From NCBI GenBank assembly GCA_021799915.1, contig JAJYZN010000055.1:1-14714 (forward strand): 14,714 bases of DNA, written 5' to 3'. This stretch comes from Actinomycetes bacterium (GTDB taxonomy: Bacteria; Actinomycetota; Acidimicrobiia; Acidimicrobiales; RAAP-2). The notes beneath the pieces are model-generated. The model searched no databases and was not told where the DNA came from. It worked only from the letters and a program-made list of their open reading frames with translations. This document shows positions 14,127-14,714 of the stretch, piece by piece (position 1 is the stretch's first letter; each line of letters begins with the position of its first letter). The position numbers and the translations under genes were made by a program.

Positions 14127-14348
14127 GTGGAGGGCGACCTGCAGAAGCGTCTCGGAAAGAACCTCCGGGCCTTCCGCCTGGCCAAGGGTCTCAGCCAGGA
14201 GGAGCTGGCCGACCTCCTCGGGTTCCACCGCACCTACGTGGGCGGCCTCGAGCGCGGTGAGCGGAACGTGACGTTGCGGACGCTGAGCCGTCTGGCCCGG
14301 GAGCTGGGCGTGGACCCGCTCTCGCTCCTACGCGACACCGGGAGCTGA
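14127..14348 (+). CDS. Small Xre-family helix-turn-helix regulator
   Basis: A 73-residue DNA-binding protein made almost wholly of a Cro/C1-type HTH domain. The recognition region is SQEELADLLGFHRTYVGGLE (23-42), followed by RGERNVTLRTLSRLARELGVDP. Size and layout resemble controller proteins of restriction-modification systems and other autoregulators, but no restriction genes are present. The GTG at 14127 is preferred; a TTG at 14109 would add six residues but its codon directly follows the dyad. A compound inverted repeat lies just upstream. The gene runs against cinA and overlaps its 3' end by 21 bp. It follows the hypothetical gene at 13643 and may partly be cotranscribed with it. The targets beyond its own promoter are unknown. 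Confidence 0.88.
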   Translation: MEGDLQKRLGKNLRAFRLAKGLSQEELADLLGFHRTYVGGLERGERNVTLRTLSRLARELGVDPLSLLRDTGS

Positions 14349-14714
14349 CGGCGCCCTTTCGGGCAGGGCGGGGAGGGCCGAGAGCCGTCGGCGCAGCAGG
14401 TCCAGCGCCGAGATGGCCGAGTACTGGCGGATCCGTGGCCGGTCGCCGGGGAGGGTCAGCGTCGCCGTCTCCACTTCGTCGCCGGGCAGCGCCAGGCCGA
14501 CGTAGACGGTGCCCGGAGCCACTCCTTCCTCACTTTCGGGTCCTGCCACCCCCGTGATCCCGAGGCCGACATCGGCCCGGAGCAGCCGGGCGGCGCCGCG
14601 GGCCATCGCCACGGCCGCGGCTTCGCTCACGACCGGGCCGGCGGGAACACCGAGGACGTCCTGCTTCACGTCCGGGGTGTACGCCACGACGCCGCCCCGG
14701 AACCAGCGGCTGGC
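14328..14714 (-). CDS. cinA: CinA C-terminal domain (PncC, nicotinamide-nucleotide amidase), 5' end cut by window
   Basis: The visible 128 residues form the C-terminal CinA/PncC domain, which deamidates nicotinamide mononucleotide to nicotinate mononucleotide in pyridine nucleotide recycling. Landmarks are RGGVVAYTPDVKQDVLGVP, the VSEAAAVAMARGA helix, and GITGVAGPESEEGVAPGTVY (the conserved GITGIAGP...KPVGTVY segment). The frame is open through the right edge, so it cannot be told whether the N-terminal CinA domain is present or whether this is a stand-alone PncC. The stop TAG at 14328 lies inside the 3' end of the Xre gene. cinA beside thpR and recA is a known arrangement, for example cinA-ligT-recA in Deinococcus. 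Confidence 0.92.
   Translation of the reverse strand, partial: ASRWFRGGVVAYTPDVKQDVLGVPAGPVVSEAAAVAMARGAARLLRADVGLGITGVAGPESEEGVAPGTVYVGLALPGDEVETATLTLPGDRPRIRQYSAISALDLLRRRLSALPALPERAPSAPGVA

Noticed and set aside
14109..14348. Xre protein as the control protein of a restriction-modification system
   Set aside because: The protein type fits, but no methyltransferase or endonuclease gene is present in the window.

Overview
This is a very GC-rich, densely packed window with GTG and TTG starts, and it looks chromosomal. The gene content points to a member of the Actinomycetota: a wax ester synthase/diacylglycerol acyltransferase, a FadD19-like acyl-CoA ligase, a P450 with the AGxETTRN helix seen in actinobacterial steroid/fatty-acid hydroxylases, a DUF2510 membrane protein, a cinA/thpR/recA locus with a mycobacterial-type SOS box, and several probably leaderless genes. 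I lean towards Acidimicrobiia or a relative, but I cannot prove this from the sequence. There is no rRNA, tRNA, insertion sequence, phage gene or CRISPR array.

Region 1 (1-3850) is about lipids. A 3'-truncated acyl-CoA synthetase runs leftward. A rightward pair, an alpha/beta hydrolase and a WS/DGAT 14 bp apart, diverges from it. Together they could activate, hydrolyse and store acyl chains.

Region 2 (3851-5841) is a tight two-gene unit: a DprA/Smf-family protein and, 4 bp later, a ComF-like zinc-finger phosphoribosyltransferase. The pair could serve DNA uptake, or it could be a relative of the DprA plus phosphoribosyltransferase toxin-antitoxin/defence pairs. This is the most interesting unit here.

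Region 3 (5829-10194) holds leftward genes for a phosphoserine phosphatase with ACT domains (serB), a DUF2510 four-helix membrane protein and a hexapeptide-repeat acyltransferase. A rightward DUF3048 lipoprotein diverges from the acyltransferase across a spacer with a 12-bp tandem repeat.

Region 4 (10224-14714) reads, from the right: cinA C-terminal part (leftward, cut by the window edge), a small Xre regulator and a hypothetical gene (both rightward), then thpR, recA and a cytochrome P450 (all leftward). The cinA-thpR-recA order known from other bacteria is thus interrupted by a two-gene opposite-strand insert. recA has a clear LexA box over its promoter, and a P450 sits where recX is usually found. 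Repressor-like palindromes lie in front of both the P450 and the Xre gene.

A recurring feature is a TANNNT -10 hexamer exactly 7 bases before a start codon, seen in front of dprA, serB and the acyltransferase and, in weaker form, thpR and the Xre gene. This implies leaderless mRNAs.
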